A DNA stretch of 64,000 bases from Streptomyces sp. LUP30 (GTDB lineage: Bacteria > Actinomycetota > Actinomycetes > Streptomycetales > Streptomycetaceae). The stretch's first letter is position 1; every line of letters begins with the position of its first letter. A program made the position numbers and the translations under genes. Under the pieces are notes generated by a model. It made no database searches. It saw only the letters and a list, made by a program, of their open reading frames with translations, and was not told where the DNA came from. The DNA lies in NCBI RefSeq assembly GCF_001746365.1, contig NZ_MJAJ01000020.1, positions 62,001-126,000 of the forward strand. The letters run 5' to 3'. Of this stretch, positions 1 to 8,302 are shown piece after piece.

Positions 1-176
1 CCGTCGCCGCCCTCGAAGACGTGCGCCTCCTCGACCTCCACCATGGGCAACGCCCGCCGCTCGGCGTTCACGGCGTCCCGGGCGCGTGCCATCGCGTCCT
101 CCTTGTCCTGCAGCTTCCCGCGCGCGATGCGCCACTCCTCGCGCGAGACGATCTGCGGAAGCTCCGGATACGCCAT
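1..176 (-). CDS. DUF899 family protein, N-terminal fragment cut by window edge
   Basis: The first 58 residues read on the minus strand from the ATG at 176-174. The start MAYPELPQIVSREEWRIAR, followed by an acidic/basic helix (KLQDKEDAMARARDAVNAER) and RALPMVEVE, is the typical N-terminus of DUF899 proteins, a thioredoxin-like family of unknown activity found widely in actinobacteria. The rest lies left of the window, so completeness cannot be judged. It reads in the same direction as the FUSC gene upstream of it but is separated by about 180 bp rich in short tandem repeats, so co-transcription is uncertain. Confidence 0.8.
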   Translation of the reverse strand, partial: MAYPELPQIVSREEWRIARGKLQDKEDAMARARDAVNAERRALPMVEVEEAHVFEGGD

Positions 177-311
177 GGCTGCCCCTTCTGCGCAACGGTC
201 CGTCGCGGGGGGAGACTTGCGGGCGGCGCGGAACTCATCGCCGCCCCGGAACGCATTTCGGACGACGCGGCCGCATGCGGCGGATGCGGTGCGGTCGGTC
301 GGTCGGTCGGT

Positions 312-338
312 GCGGTGCGTGCGGTGCGTGCGGTGCGT
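312..338. repeat. 9-bp tandem repeat (gcggtgcgt x3)
   Basis: Three exact head-to-tail copies of gcggtgcgt. They are preceded at about 293-311 by a run of ggtc units and lie between the DUF899 start and the FUSC stop. Such simple repeats are common by slippage in GC-rich intergenic DNA, and no function is evident. Confidence 0.8.
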
Positions 339-357
339 GCGGCGGGCCGGCCCGGCG

Positions 358-2274
358 TCATCCGGCCGGAGCCGGCCGCGGGTCGGGTGGGGGCAGTCCC
401 ACTTTTCTCCGGCCCTCGGCGAGTTCGTCGAGGAGTTCGGCGAGCCGCTCCCGGTGCCGGTCGGTGAGCCGCCCGGTGTCGTCGAGGTGGACGGCGCAGG
501 CGGTGGTCGTGTCGACGAGCCGTTCGAGAGCGGCGGCGACCTCGTCGGTGCCCTCCGTGTGCCGGGCCAGGGCGGGCAGTTCGTGGGCGGCGAGTGCGCT
601 GGCGGTGCGGGCCTCGGCGAGCGTGCGATAGGCCTCTCGGCGCAGGGTCCACCGGGTGACCCGGTCGTCGGAGCTGTTGACGCCGTCGGAGCCGTCGGAG
701 CCGTCGGAGCCGTCGAGGACGTGTACGAGGTAGGCGTGCGCGGCGTCGGCGGCCGCGGCGAGTCGGGCGCGCACCTGCCCGCCCCGCTGCCCCGGCATCG
801 GCAGATGTCCGACGATCAGGACGATCGCGCAGGCCAGCAGGGTTTCGGCGATCCGCGCGGCGGAGGCCTGGGGCTCCCCGCCGACCATCACCAAGGACAG
901 CACCAGCACGGTGGCGACGGCGGTCTGCGCGGCGAAGTGCCGGGTCGACGCGGGGATGAGCGCCCCGCACAACGCCACCAGCGCCACCAGGCCCTCGGGC
1001 CGGGGCAGCACGGCTGCGCATCCGGCGAACACCAGCGCCCCGAGCACGGTCCCCGCGGCCCGGCACAGCACGCGCGACACCAGCGGCCCGAGGTCGGGCT
1101 TGACCAGGAAGACGGCGGTGGCGGGCAGCCAGTACCAGTGGGTGTGCCGGCCGTACCACTGGGAGTGGTACAGGGCCTGCGCGACAGCGGCGCTGGCCCC
1201 GAAGGAGAGCGCGACCCGTAGCCCGTACTCGCGTCCGCCCGGCCCGAAGGCGGCGCGCAGCAGGTCGCGTGCGCTGCGTCGGCGGGTGTGCAGGTCGCCT
1301 CCGTCGCCCTGGTCGAAGGCGTCGGCGGCGCGCAGCAGGGCGTCGTCGAGGGCGCGCAGGGCGGGCCCGGACCGCGACGGCGCGGGCAGCGGCCCGGGAT
1401 GTGTGTTCTCGCGCACGGCGGCGGCGAGCCGTCGGGGGCCGACGGAGGACCGTTCGCAAAGCGGCTCCCCGGCCCAGGCGAGCGCGGTCGCCGCCTCGGC
1501 GAGCGGCAGCGCGGCGGCGTACTGGGCGTGCAGCCTCCGCTCGGCCGAGGAACTGGCGTAGCGCCGCAGCCGGGGCCCGGCCAGGGCGTCCTGGGCGTGG
1601 TCGAGGGCGGCGGTGAGGGCGGCACGGCGGGCGATCGCGTCCTCGGCGCCGGCCGCGTCGAGGAGTTCCGCGACGGCGTCGTACACGCGTGCCACCGCGT
1701 CCCGTTCCCCGTCGAACCGGAAGTCCCCGGTCATCCCACCGGGCGTGGGCAGGGCCAGCCGCAGCGCGAGCAGCCAGCCCGCCCCGGCGAGGAACGCCAG
1801 GGCGCGGATCCAGCCCGACCCGGGGACCGGCATCCCCGCGCCGATCGCCGCGCCCACCAGCAACTGCGTGCCCGCCCCGGAGGCGACCGGTCCGACCGCG
1901 CTCATCTTGCCGGCGAGGAGCCCCAGACCGGTGAGGACGGCGGTCAGCGCGACGGCTCCGACCCGGTCCCCCGCATACACCCCGACCAGCAGGCCTGCCG
2001 CTCCGGCGAGCGCGGGGACGCCGAGCCGCTTGACGGAGACGCGCCGGCTGCCGGGCCGGTCGTTGATCCCGGCCAGCATGGCGGCGACGGCGGCGACCAC
2101 CCCGAGCGAGGTGCGGTCGACGAGCACGGCGACCAGCAGCAGGGGCCCCGCCGCCAGCGCCCCGCGGGTGACCGCGCTCCAGGGCACGGGCCCGCGCTGG
2201 GCGCGCAGGGCGTGCGCGAGCCAGGGCGGCAGAACGGAGCGTGCGCGAGCGGGAAGGTGCGGGCGCGGGGACAC
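358..2274 (-). CDS. FUSC family membrane protein
   Basis: A 638-residue protein beginning at a GTG (2274-2272) preceded by AGGAGC. The N-terminal half contains several hydrophobic helices (about residues 36-70 and 85-175), then a soluble helical region. A second membrane block follows at about 345-490, where a hydrophobic run after GLRVALSFGAS and the HWYWLPATAVFLVKPD segment match the FUSC (fusaric acid resistance / aromatic acid exporter-like) module. A helical cytoplasmic tail ends the protein. The family is associated with efflux of aromatic or organic acids, but the substrate is unknown. A short GSDGSDGSDG run near residue 525 is encoded by a tandem gccgtcgga repeat. It appears monocistronic. 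Confidence 0.85.
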   Translation of the reverse strand: MSPRPHLPARARSVLPPWLAHALRAQRGPVPWSAVTRGALAAGPLLLVAVLVDRTSLGVVAAVAAMLAGINDRPGSRRVSVKRLGVPALAGAAGLLVGVYAGDRVGAVALTAVLTGLGLLAGKMSAVGPVASGAGTQLLVGAAIGAGMPVPGSGWIRALAFLAGAGWLLALRLALPTPGGMTGDFRFDGERDAVARVYDAVAELLDAAGAEDAIARRAALTAALDHAQDALAGPRLRRYASSSAERRLHAQYAAALPLAEAATALAWAGEPLCERSSVGPRRLAAAVRENTHPGPLPAPSRSGPALRALDDALLRAADAFDQGDGGDLHTRRRSARDLLRAAFGPGGREYGLRVALSFGASAAVAQALYHSQWYGRHTHWYWLPATAVFLVKPDLGPLVSRVLCRAAGTVLGALVFAGCAAVLPRPEGLVALVALCGALIPASTRHFAAQTAVATVLVLSLVMVGGEPQASAARIAETLLACAIVLIVGHLPMPGQRGGQVRARLAAAADAAHAYLVHVLDGSDGSDGSDGVNSSDDRVTRWTLRREAYRTLAEARTASALAAHELPALARHTEGTDEVAAALERLVDTTTACAVHLDDTGRLTDRHRERLAELLDELAEGRRKVGLPPPDPRPAPAG

Positions 2275-2802
2275 GGAGCTCCTGTCGTGACGAGGGCGGG
2301 GTGCGCCTTCGGGCGACGGTGGCCGGGGCGGTCAGCTGTGGGCTGGGTGTCCACGGTAGGCGGTGGGCCCGACCGGAACGGACCGGTTGCGTTGCGGCGA
2401 GGTGACGAGTGCGCCGAAACCCGCGTTCTTTATGAACGCAACCCCGCAAAAGGGAGCGGGACCGGGAGCGTAGCCTGCCCCCGGCCCCTGAAGAGCCACC
2501 CATGTCGCACACCGGCGCACTTGAGGACCCAGGTCAGTCGTGATGTCGTCGCGTCCTGCCTTTGGACCACCGCGCATCGAGCTGCGCGGGCCGGACTTGA
2601 ACCGGCACTTCGACGTCGGGGGCCTGGGCCCGGTCGCTCCGGCGATCGGCGGCGAATGCTGAGTCTGGAGCAAGAGTCTGAGATTCATCGCGATCCGTCC
2701 CTGGATCGTTCCGCGGGTACGGTTCGCTCGTCACGACAAGCTTCAGCTTCAGCTTGCGCTCCTCGCGCACCCCGGTCACGAAGGACCGGGGAGTCTCGAA
2801 GG
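2275..2802. other. Intergenic region with inverted repeat and tRNA T-arm-like remnant
   Basis: These 528 bp carry no convincing gene on either strand. Visible structure: an inverted repeat GCGTTC-TTTAT-GAACGC at 2423-2439, which could be an operator for the FUSC gene; a tRNA T-arm-like sequence on the minus strand at 2590-2606; and a short ttcagc triplet repeat near 2740. All longer frames here are low-complexity shadows. Confidence 0.5.
2583..2606 (-). other. Orphan tRNA 3'-end-like sequence (T-arm)
   Basis: On the minus strand a perfect 5-bp stem GCCGG/CCGGC encloses the 7-nt loop TTCAAGT, exactly the consensus T-arm, followed by CCGCGCA, which could be an acceptor 3' strand. No matching 5' acceptor strand (TGCGCGG), D-arm or anticodon arm occurs within the expected 75 nt upstream, so this is not an intact tRNA. 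tRNA 3' ends are classic integration sites, so it may be an attachment-site remnant. The phage-like gene starting at 3534 is consistent with that, but this is inference. Confidence 0.3.
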
Positions 2803-3534
2803 CTACCCGAACAGGTAGCCGAACACGGCGTCACCGACCCGCTGGTCGACGACCTCGGCGCCGTTCGCCTCCTCCCGGGCGAACTTCACCGCCTGCTGCA
2901 CCTTCTCGAGGCGGGACAGCAGTTCGTTGACGCGGCGGGCGGGCAGGGCGCCGGAGAACTTCACGGTCGTCCAGTAACCGACCGGCACGTCCTCGTAGTA
3001 GACCTCGACCTGCGCCGGGTGCTTGTCGGTGGCCTCCGCCTTCACGTGGTTGCGGGGCACCTTCTTGGTGCGCAGCGTCCGTACCGGCTCGGTCTTCCAC
3101 GCGTCGGTGGAGGGGTCCTGCACCCAGGACTCGGAGGCGTCGAGCACGGGCAGCCTGCGCACGAAGGCCCCGAGGTCGACCAGTTGCTTCTCCAGGAAGA
3201 GCAGATAGGACACGGGCACGTCGGCGACGAGGACCCGCCCGTCCACCTTCACGTCCGCGCGGGCCGAGCAGTTGGCCCAGTCCTTCGTGGCGGTCACGTC
3301 GAACAGCCGGGTCAGCGTGGCCGCGGTATCCCGCAGCACGTCCTCGGCCTTGACCTGCACCCTGGTCGACTCGGGCGGCAGCTGCTCGCCCTCCTCGTCC
3401 TTGGGCTGGTAGGTCCGCGAGATGCCGGCCAGCAGCGCGGGCTTCTGCAGTCCGTGCTGGGCGGCGGTCAGGTCCTGGTGAGCCTTGGACTTGACGCCCT
3501 TCTCGACTGCGATGATCTGATTGAGTTTCGCCAC
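2803..3534 (-). CDS. Phage-type hypothetical protein (DUF7873-like)
   Basis: A 243-residue soluble protein read from a GTG at 3534-3532 (VAKLNQIIAVEKGVKSKAH). The N-terminus, the TYQPKDEEGEQLPPES segment and WANCSARADVKVDGR are, as I remember them, typical of a conserved protein found in actinobacteriophages and scattered through Streptomyces chromosomes. Its function is unknown. No signal peptide or membrane segment is visible, and the sequence is rich in Lys and Glu, unlike its neighbours. The ribosome binding site is weak (GGTCCTTCTC before GTG). The frame remains open upstream to 3888, but that part is compositionally poor and does not look like protein. Confidence 0.7.
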   Translation of the reverse strand: MAKLNQIIAVEKGVKSKAHQDLTAAQHGLQKPALLAGISRTYQPKDEEGEQLPPESTRVQVKAEDVLRDTAATLTRLFDVTATKDWANCSARADVKVDGRVLVADVPVSYLLFLEKQLVDLGAFVRRLPVLDASESWVQDPSTDAWKTEPVRTLRTKKVPRNHVKAEATDKHPAQVEVYYEDVPVGYWTTVKFSGALPARRVNELLSRLEKVQQAVKFAREEANGAEVVDQRVGDAVFGYLFG

Positions 3535-3926
3535 GAGAAGGACCGTAACAACGGCGGTCCCCCTCGCTCCAATGGTTATCGGCGACCGGTCAACGGCTGA
3601 TGCCGCACCGGTCACCGGCCGGACGCGGGCGATCCGCACGCGGTCCGCACGCGGTCCGCGACCTTGTGCCGCCGACGCCGCGTGGCCGGTCCGGGCCGCG
3701 GCCGCGGCGAGCTGGCCGGCGACCTCGGCGCGGCGGCCGGCCACCGCGTGGTCGGCTTCGTGGGCGACGACGTCGAGCTCCCGGTCATGCACATCGACGC
3801 GCCGTCCGGCGAGGTCGGGGATCGCCCGGCGGACATCCGCCTCGGGGCGATTGTCAGTGGTGCGCGCTTCAATGGAGGGTGTCGTCACAGAGCGTCACGA
3901 GCCGAGCGTGGCGGGGGGAGCGAGTC
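3535..3926. other. Intergenic region without convincing gene
   Basis: 392 bp between the phage-type gene and the small ORF at 3927. Several open frames overlap here on both strands, but they are arginine/alanine-rich shadows without ribosome binding sites or recognisable motifs. I see no repeat, terminator or operator of note. Confidence 0.5.
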
Positions 3927-4172
3927 ATGGAGAGGTACGAGGAGGACGGGCGGCGGTACGTGTCGCTGGCCGGACTGCGGATGCGGGGCTGGACGGGCGC
4001 GCTGGTGCACCGGCTGCTGGGGCCGCCGGACCGGCTCAGCGTCGATCCCCGCGCGCGGGCCGCGCCGCACCTGCGTCTCTACCGCGTCGAACGGGTCGAA
4101 GCGGCCGAACGCGGCGAGGAGTTCCGGCAAGGGTGCGCCCCGAAGCCACACGGACCCGGGCAGGCCCCATGA
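3927..4172 (+). CDS. Small hypothetical protein, possibly truncated
   Basis: An 81-residue product starting at ATG 3927 behind a strong GGGGGAG ribosome binding site. The body (YEEDGRRYVSLAGLRMRGWT, then LVHRLLGPPDRLSVDP and LRLYRVERVEAAE) resembles the N-terminal part of longer Streptomyces hypothetical proteins that continue with a charged helical region. Here the protein ends soon after EEFRQGCAP in a proline-rich tail, which suggests a frameshift or truncation. It converges on the racemase-family gene ending at 4198. Function unknown. Confidence 0.55.
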   Translation: MERYEEDGRRYVSLAGLRMRGWTGALVHRLLGPPDRLSVDPRARAAPHLRLYRVERVEAAERGEEFRQGCAPKPHGPGQAP

Positions 4173-4197
4173 CCATCGGGAAGTCGCCGCCGCTCCC

Positions 4198-4920
4198 CTA
4201 CCGGGCCCGCCACACCCTCCGCTTGGGCACCGGCCTGGCGAAGCTGCCCGCTCTGCTGGTGCTCAGCCCCAGCCCCACCAGTCCCTCTGCCAGCTTCACC
4301 GCCGCCCCGACCCCGTCGACCACCGGGAGCCCCAGCTTGTCCTCCACCGTGCGTTGCAGTCCCGTCATGCCCGCGCAGCCCAGGACCAGCACCTCGGCCC
4401 CCGCCTCCCGGGCCCGTCCGGCGGCGGCGAGGAAGGCCGTCCGGGTGCGGTCGGCGTCGGCCAGGTCGAGAACGCCCAGGCCGGTGCCGACGACGGCCGC
4501 GCAGTTGCGGCCCACTCCGGCCAGTTCCAGGCTGTCCTCGATCTGGCCGCAGGAGCGCTCCAGCGTGGTCACCACCCCGTATCGGCGCCCCAGCAGACAC
4601 GCCAGATGGGCGGCGGCCTCGGTGATGTCGACGACGGGCACGTCCACCAGTTCCCGCACGCCCTCCCGCCCGTGCTCGCCGAAGCCTGCCATGACCACGG
4701 CGTCGTAGGTCGGCCCGTCGTAGGTGCGCAGGGCGTCCATGACCGCCGTCGCGGAAAGGTAGCTGTCCAGCCAGCCCTCCGCGGACTCCGGCCCCCAGGC
4801 GGGGGTCAGCCCGGTCACGGCGGTGCCCGGGCCGGCAGCGGCCCGGGCGCCTCGCACGATCTCCTCGGTCATCTCCTGCGTGGTGTTGCAGTTGGTGACG
4901 ATGATCCGCACGTTCCGCAC
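4198..4920 (-). CDS. Asp/Glu/hydantoin racemase superfamily protein
   Basis: A 240-residue cytoplasmic protein with the family N-terminus IIVTNCNTT and the C-terminal catalytic-cysteine motif LGCAGMTGL (about residue 183). These enzymes normally use two cysteines to racemise or isomerise substrates such as hydantoins, allantoin or aspartate. At the first catalytic position (family ACFGDPG) this protein reads AGFGEHG, so that cysteine is replaced by glycine. Arylmalonate decarboxylase has the same Gly/Cys arrangement, so decarboxylase or another cofactor-free activity is possible. The GTG start has a GGAGG site that overlaps the 3' end of the permease gene, so the two are co-transcribed and probably handle one imported substrate. 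Confidence 0.8.
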   Translation of the reverse strand: MRNVRIIVTNCNTTQEMTEEIVRGARAAAGPGTAVTGLTPAWGPESAEGWLDSYLSATAVMDALRTYDGPTYDAVVMAGFGEHGREGVRELVDVPVVDITEAAAHLACLLGRRYGVVTTLERSCGQIEDSLELAGVGRNCAAVVGTGLGVLDLADADRTRTAFLAAAGRAREAGAEVLVLGCAGMTGLQRTVEDKLGLPVVDGVGAAVKLAEGLVGLGLSTSRAGSFARPVPKRRVWRAR

Positions 4921-4924
4921 CTGC

Positions 4925-6403
4925 TCAGACCTCCGCGGGCTTCTCGACGCCGACCCTGGATCCGGTCGCCCGCTCACTGCGGCACAGCAGCAGGTACAGG
5001 ACGGCGCCGAGCGCCGTCCCGATGAACCAGGAGTAAGGAGCCACATCGCTGAAGGACTTCACCAGCGCCAGCACCGCCGCGACGGCCGCCGAGGGCAGGA
5101 ACGCCCACAGCGCCTTGGGGTTGACGCCCTTGCGGTAGTAGTAGCGGGATCCGGGAGTGGCGTCGAACAGTTCGTCGACGTCGACGCGGCCGCGCTTGAC
5201 CCAGTGGTAATCGACCATGATCACGCCGAACAGCGGGCCGAGGAAGGCGCCGAGGCCGCCCAGGAAGTAGTTGACGACGGTCGGGTTGGAGAAGAGGTTC
5301 CAGGGGGTGACGACGAGTGCGGCGACCGTGCTGATCACGCCGCCGATCCTGAAAGTGATCTTCTGCGGCCACACGTTGGCGAGGTCGTACGCCGGCGACA
5401 CGAAGTTGGCGACGATGTTGACGCCCATGGTGGCGATGGCGAAGGTGAGCGCGCCCAGGACCAGCACCCAGGTGTTGCCGACCTTGGCGACCAGCTCCGC
5501 CGGGTCGGTGATGGCCTCACCGAACACCTCCAGCGAGCCGGCCGTGACGATCACGGAGACGACCACGAAGGCCGTCGAGTTGAGGGGCAACCCCCAGAAG
5601 TTGCCGCGGCGCACGGTCCGGTAGTCGGGTGCGAAGCGGGAGAAGTCGCAGAAGTTGAGCATCAGCGTGCCGTAGGTGGCGAGGATCAGCCCGATCGCGC
5701 CGAACCACTGCCGCCACTGCTCACCCACCGGGACGGGGTGCGGGGTGCTCGTGAGCGAGATGGTCCAGCCGGCCTTGGCCAGCACCCAGACCGCGAGCGC
5801 GATCATCACCAGCCAGATCGCGGGGCCGCAGAAGTCCTGGAACTTGCGCACCGACTCCATGCCCTGGCTGATGATCAGCGCCTGGATCAGCCACAGGGAC
5901 ACGAAGGAGATCCAGCCCAGCGCGTCGAGCCCCAGGAATGAGCTGTGCGTCCAGGACTCCAGGCCCGGCCAGGCCGCCAGCAGCATCACGTTGACGGCGA
6001 CGGAGGCGAGGTAGGTCTGGATGCCGTACCACATGATGGCGATCACGGCCCGGATGAGAGCCGGGATGTTCGCGCCCCAGACGCCGAAGCTGATGCGGCT
6101 GATCACCGGGAAGGGCACTCCGTGCCGCTGACCGATCTTTCCCATCCAGTTCATGCCGACGTAGATCAGCACGAAGCCGACGAGGAGGGCGGTGAAGATC
6201 TGCCACACGTTCATGCCGAGGACGAGCAGGCCGGCCGCGAAGGTGTAGTTGCCGAGGTTGTGGACGTCCGACATCCACATGGCGAAGAGGTCGAAGGCCT
6301 TCCAGTTCCGTTTCTGGGCGGGCGCGAGGTCTTCGTTGGTGAGCCGGGGATCGGGAACGAACGCTGGTGCGCCGGTGGCTCGGGCGCTGTCGGCGAGGGA
6401 CAC
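4925..6403 (-). CDS. NCS1 family nucleobase/hydantoin:cation symporter
   Basis: A 492-residue polytopic membrane protein starting at GTG 6403-6401 (VSLADSARATG) behind a good GGAGG site. The segment LTNEDLAPAQKRNWKAFDLFAMWMSDVHNLGNY is the diagnostic N-terminus of the NCS1 nucleobase:cation symporter-1 family (uracil, allantoin, cytosine, hydantoin permeases), followed by about 12 hydrophobic helices. The linked downstream racemase-family gene favours a hydantoin- or ureide-like substrate (inference). Expression is probably controlled by the divergently encoded GntR protein through the palindrome at 6450-6465. The frame extends upstream to 6463, but that part lacks family similarity and overlaps the operator. 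Confidence 0.9.
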   Translation of the reverse strand: MSLADSARATGAPAFVPDPRLTNEDLAPAQKRNWKAFDLFAMWMSDVHNLGNYTFAAGLLVLGMNVWQIFTALLVGFVLIYVGMNWMGKIGQRHGVPFPVISRISFGVWGANIPALIRAVIAIMWYGIQTYLASVAVNVMLLAAWPGLESWTHSSFLGLDALGWISFVSLWLIQALIISQGMESVRKFQDFCGPAIWLVMIALAVWVLAKAGWTISLTSTPHPVPVGEQWRQWFGAIGLILATYGTLMLNFCDFSRFAPDYRTVRRGNFWGLPLNSTAFVVVSVIVTAGSLEVFGEAITDPAELVAKVGNTWVLVLGALTFAIATMGVNIVANFVSPAYDLANVWPQKITFRIGGVISTVAALVVTPWNLFSNPTVVNYFLGGLGAFLGPLFGVIMVDYHWVKRGRVDVDELFDATPGSRYYYRKGVNPKALWAFLPSAAVAAVLALVKSFSDVAPYSWFIGTALGAVLYLLLCRSERATGSRVGVEKPAEV

Positions 6404-6449
6404 GGGGCCTCCCTGAGCAAGGGGACGGAGGAGGAGAACTGACCGGGCC

Positions 6450-6465
6450 GTTTGGTATACCAAAC
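6450..6465. promoter_or_regulatory. Perfect 16-bp palindrome, likely GntR/FCD operator
   Basis: GTTTGGTATACCAAAC is a perfect inverted repeat in the divergent region between the permease (start 6403) and the GntR regulator (start 6557). FCD-type GntR proteins typically bind short TGGTnnACCA-like palindromes, and this site contains TTGGTATACCAA. Its position fits repression of the permease operon and possible autoregulation. Confidence 0.75.
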
Positions 6466-6556
6466 TGCGCTCATAGTCCCGCCGTCAAGCATTGCGACCG
6501 ATGTCCGTCCCGTTACGGCTCCGTAAAAGCCCCCTCGCATCGGCGAAGATGAGCCC

Positions 6557-7222
6557 ATGACGAAGATCGAACCGCTCGGAGCGGTGCGCGAGCGCGTCCT
6601 GGGAACCCTGCGGCAGGAGATCATCGCCGGCCGGCTGCGCCCCGGAGACCGACTCGTCGAACGAGAACTGGCAGAGCGCTTCGGCGTCTCCAGAGTTCCC
6701 GTCCGAGAGGCCATCCGCGCCCTGGTCGCCGAGGGCTTCGTCCACTTCGAAACTCCCCGACGCACCGTCGTACGGCCCCTCAGCCCCACGGACGTCGAGG
6801 AACTCTTCGAACTGCGCGAGGCGCTGGAGGTGTACGCCGCCGGGCTGGCCGCCACCCGCGCGACCCCCGAAGCCCTCGCCGAACTGCGCCAACTACTGGC
6901 CGACGCGGCCGACGCAACCGCAGCCGAAGACGCCGAGACCATCACCGACATCAACACCCGCTTCCACGACCGCCTCCTCGCCCTGGCCGGCAACACCCTG
7001 CTGATCTCGGTCATGGAACCCGTCGCGGGACGCCTGCAATGGCTGACCCGGCGCAACGAGGAATGGCCCCAACTCCTCACCGAACACCAGGAGCTCTACG
7101 ACGCCATCGCCTCCGGCGACCCCGAGCGCGCCCGCACCCACGCCCTCAAGCACGTCCGGGCCAACCACCGCTCCACCGTACGGCAGTTGTTCGGCACCCC
7201 ATCGGAAACACCGCCCGCCTGA
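6557..7222 (+). CDS. GntR family transcriptional regulator, FadR/FCD subfamily
   Basis: 221 residues. The N-terminal winged helix-turn-helix (about 8-75) includes RLVERELAERFGVSRVPVREA, the GntR signature. The C-terminal all-helical FCD domain (about 88-210) contains the usual metal/ligand-site residues (the NTRFHDRL histidine, EHQELYDAI and the HALKHV histidines). The gene is divergent from the NCS1 permease / racemase operon, with a perfect palindrome between them, so it is the probable local repressor that responds to the transported compound or a breakdown product. The start ATG is well defined by the conserved N-terminus. Confidence 0.92.
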   Translation: MTKIEPLGAVRERVLGTLRQEIIAGRLRPGDRLVERELAERFGVSRVPVREAIRALVAEGFVHFETPRRTVVRPLSPTDVEELFELREALEVYAAGLAATRATPEALAELRQLLADAADATAAEDAETITDINTRFHDRLLALAGNTLLISVMEPVAGRLQWLTRRNEEWPQLLTEHQELYDAIASGDPERARTHALKHVRANHRSTVRQLFGTPSETPPA

Positions 7223-7298
7223 ACTGCCCCGACCCGTCGAAGGCCGTCCGCCCAGACTCTCCCGGCCCCTTGAAGGCCGTCCGCCCCGCCTCACTGCC

Positions 7299-8261
7299 TC
7301 ACTGCCCGCCCCGGGCGTAACCGTCCGTGGCCGCCACCAGCGCCTCCGCCACGCCCCGCGCTTTCGCACCGTGTCCGGCGTGGTCGACGACGACCAACTC
7401 ACTGCCCGGCCAGGCGTGATGAAGCCGCCACACGATGCCCAGAAGGTTCCCGAAGTCGAGACTGCCCTGCACGAGAGTGCCGGGCACACCGTCGAGGAGG
7501 TGAGCGTCGCGCAGAACGACATCCTCCCCGTCCAGAAAGTGACCGTTGCCCCAGTAGTGGGTGACCGTACGGGCGAAACCCGCCCGGAACACCGGGTCCT
7601 CGAACCGCTCGACGGACCGCGGCGGCGCCGGGATCATCGCCGTCTCCCAGTCCGTCCACGCCCGCGCGGCCCGCTCCCTCACACCGGGATCAGGCGACTC
7701 GAGCAACCTGTTGTACGCGGCGGCGAGATTGCCGTCCCGCACCGCGCCCTCCGGCAATCCCGCAAGAAACCGCTCGAACGCCTCCGGAAACACCTTCCCC
7801 AACCCGCGGGTCAACAACTCCACCTCGGCGTCGGACCCGGTCGCGACGCCGGTCAGCACCAACTCGCTCACCGCCGCGGTACACGTCTGCGCGTACCGCA
7901 ATGCCAGCACCGACCCCCACGACACCCCCCACACCAACCACCGCTCGATCCCGAGACTCCGCCGCAGCAGTTCGAGATCGGCCACAAGGTGCGCCGTCGT
8001 GTTGACGCTCATATCGGTGCCGTAGACGCTCGCATGCGGGACGGACCGACCACAGCCGCGCTGGTCGAGCAGCACGATCCGGTACGCGGCGGGATCGAAC
8101 AACCGCCGGAGATACGGGGTCGCTCCGGAACCCGGCCCGCCGTGCAGCACCAACGCGGGCTTGCCTCGCGGGTTCCCGCAGGTCTCCCAATACACGTGGT
8201 TGCCGTCCCCGACGTCCAGCATGCCGTGCTCGTACGGTTCGATCTCCGCATACAGGCCCAT
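7299..8261 (-). CDS. Proline iminopeptidase-like alpha/beta hydrolase
   Basis: A 320-residue protein matching the prolyl aminopeptidase (peptidase S33) family. It shows HGGPGSG (oxyanion hole, about residue 40), LDQRGCGRS, the nucleophile elbow GVSWGS (Ser about 111), a conserved cap-like helical segment, and the C-terminal VDHAGHG histidine. Members remove N-terminal proline from peptides, though many are general hydrolases. I chose the ATG at 8261-8259 (MGLYAEIEPYEHGMLDVGDG) because the conserved family N-terminus begins there. The frame upstream is a shadow of the neighbouring glycosylase gene. It lies downstream of that gene on the same strand, 41 bp away. Confidence 0.88.
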   Translation of the reverse strand: MGLYAEIEPYEHGMLDVGDGNHVYWETCGNPRGKPALVLHGGPGSGATPYLRRLFDPAAYRIVLLDQRGCGRSVPHASVYGTDMSVNTTAHLVADLELLRRSLGIERWLVWGVSWGSVLALRYAQTCTAAVSELVLTGVATGSDAEVELLTRGLGKVFPEAFERFLAGLPEGAVRDGNLAAAYNRLLESPDPGVRERAARAWTDWETAMIPAPPRSVERFEDPVFRAGFARTVTHYWGNGHFLDGEDVVLRDAHLLDGVPGTLVQGSLDFGNLLGIVWRLHHAWPGSELVVVDHAGHGAKARGVAEALVAATDGYARGGQ

Positions 8262-8302
8262 CGCGACACCGTACGATCCCGGCGCCCCCGCCGTCGCACG
8301 GA

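Noticed and set aside
68..2512. Long open frame on the minus strand across the FUSC gene, and other very long arginine/proline-rich frames (15706-19458, 47424-51740, 4823-5941)
   Set aside because: They run opposite or offset to genes with clear domains, are extremely rich in Arg/Pro/Ala/Gly, and have no ribosome binding sites. GC-rich DNA makes such frames routinely.
3535..3888. HEADHAVAG in the minus-strand frame, reminiscent of an HExxH metalloprotease site
   Set aside because: It is an upstream open frame without other family motifs or a start signal, overlaps shadows on the other strand, and the composition is low quality.
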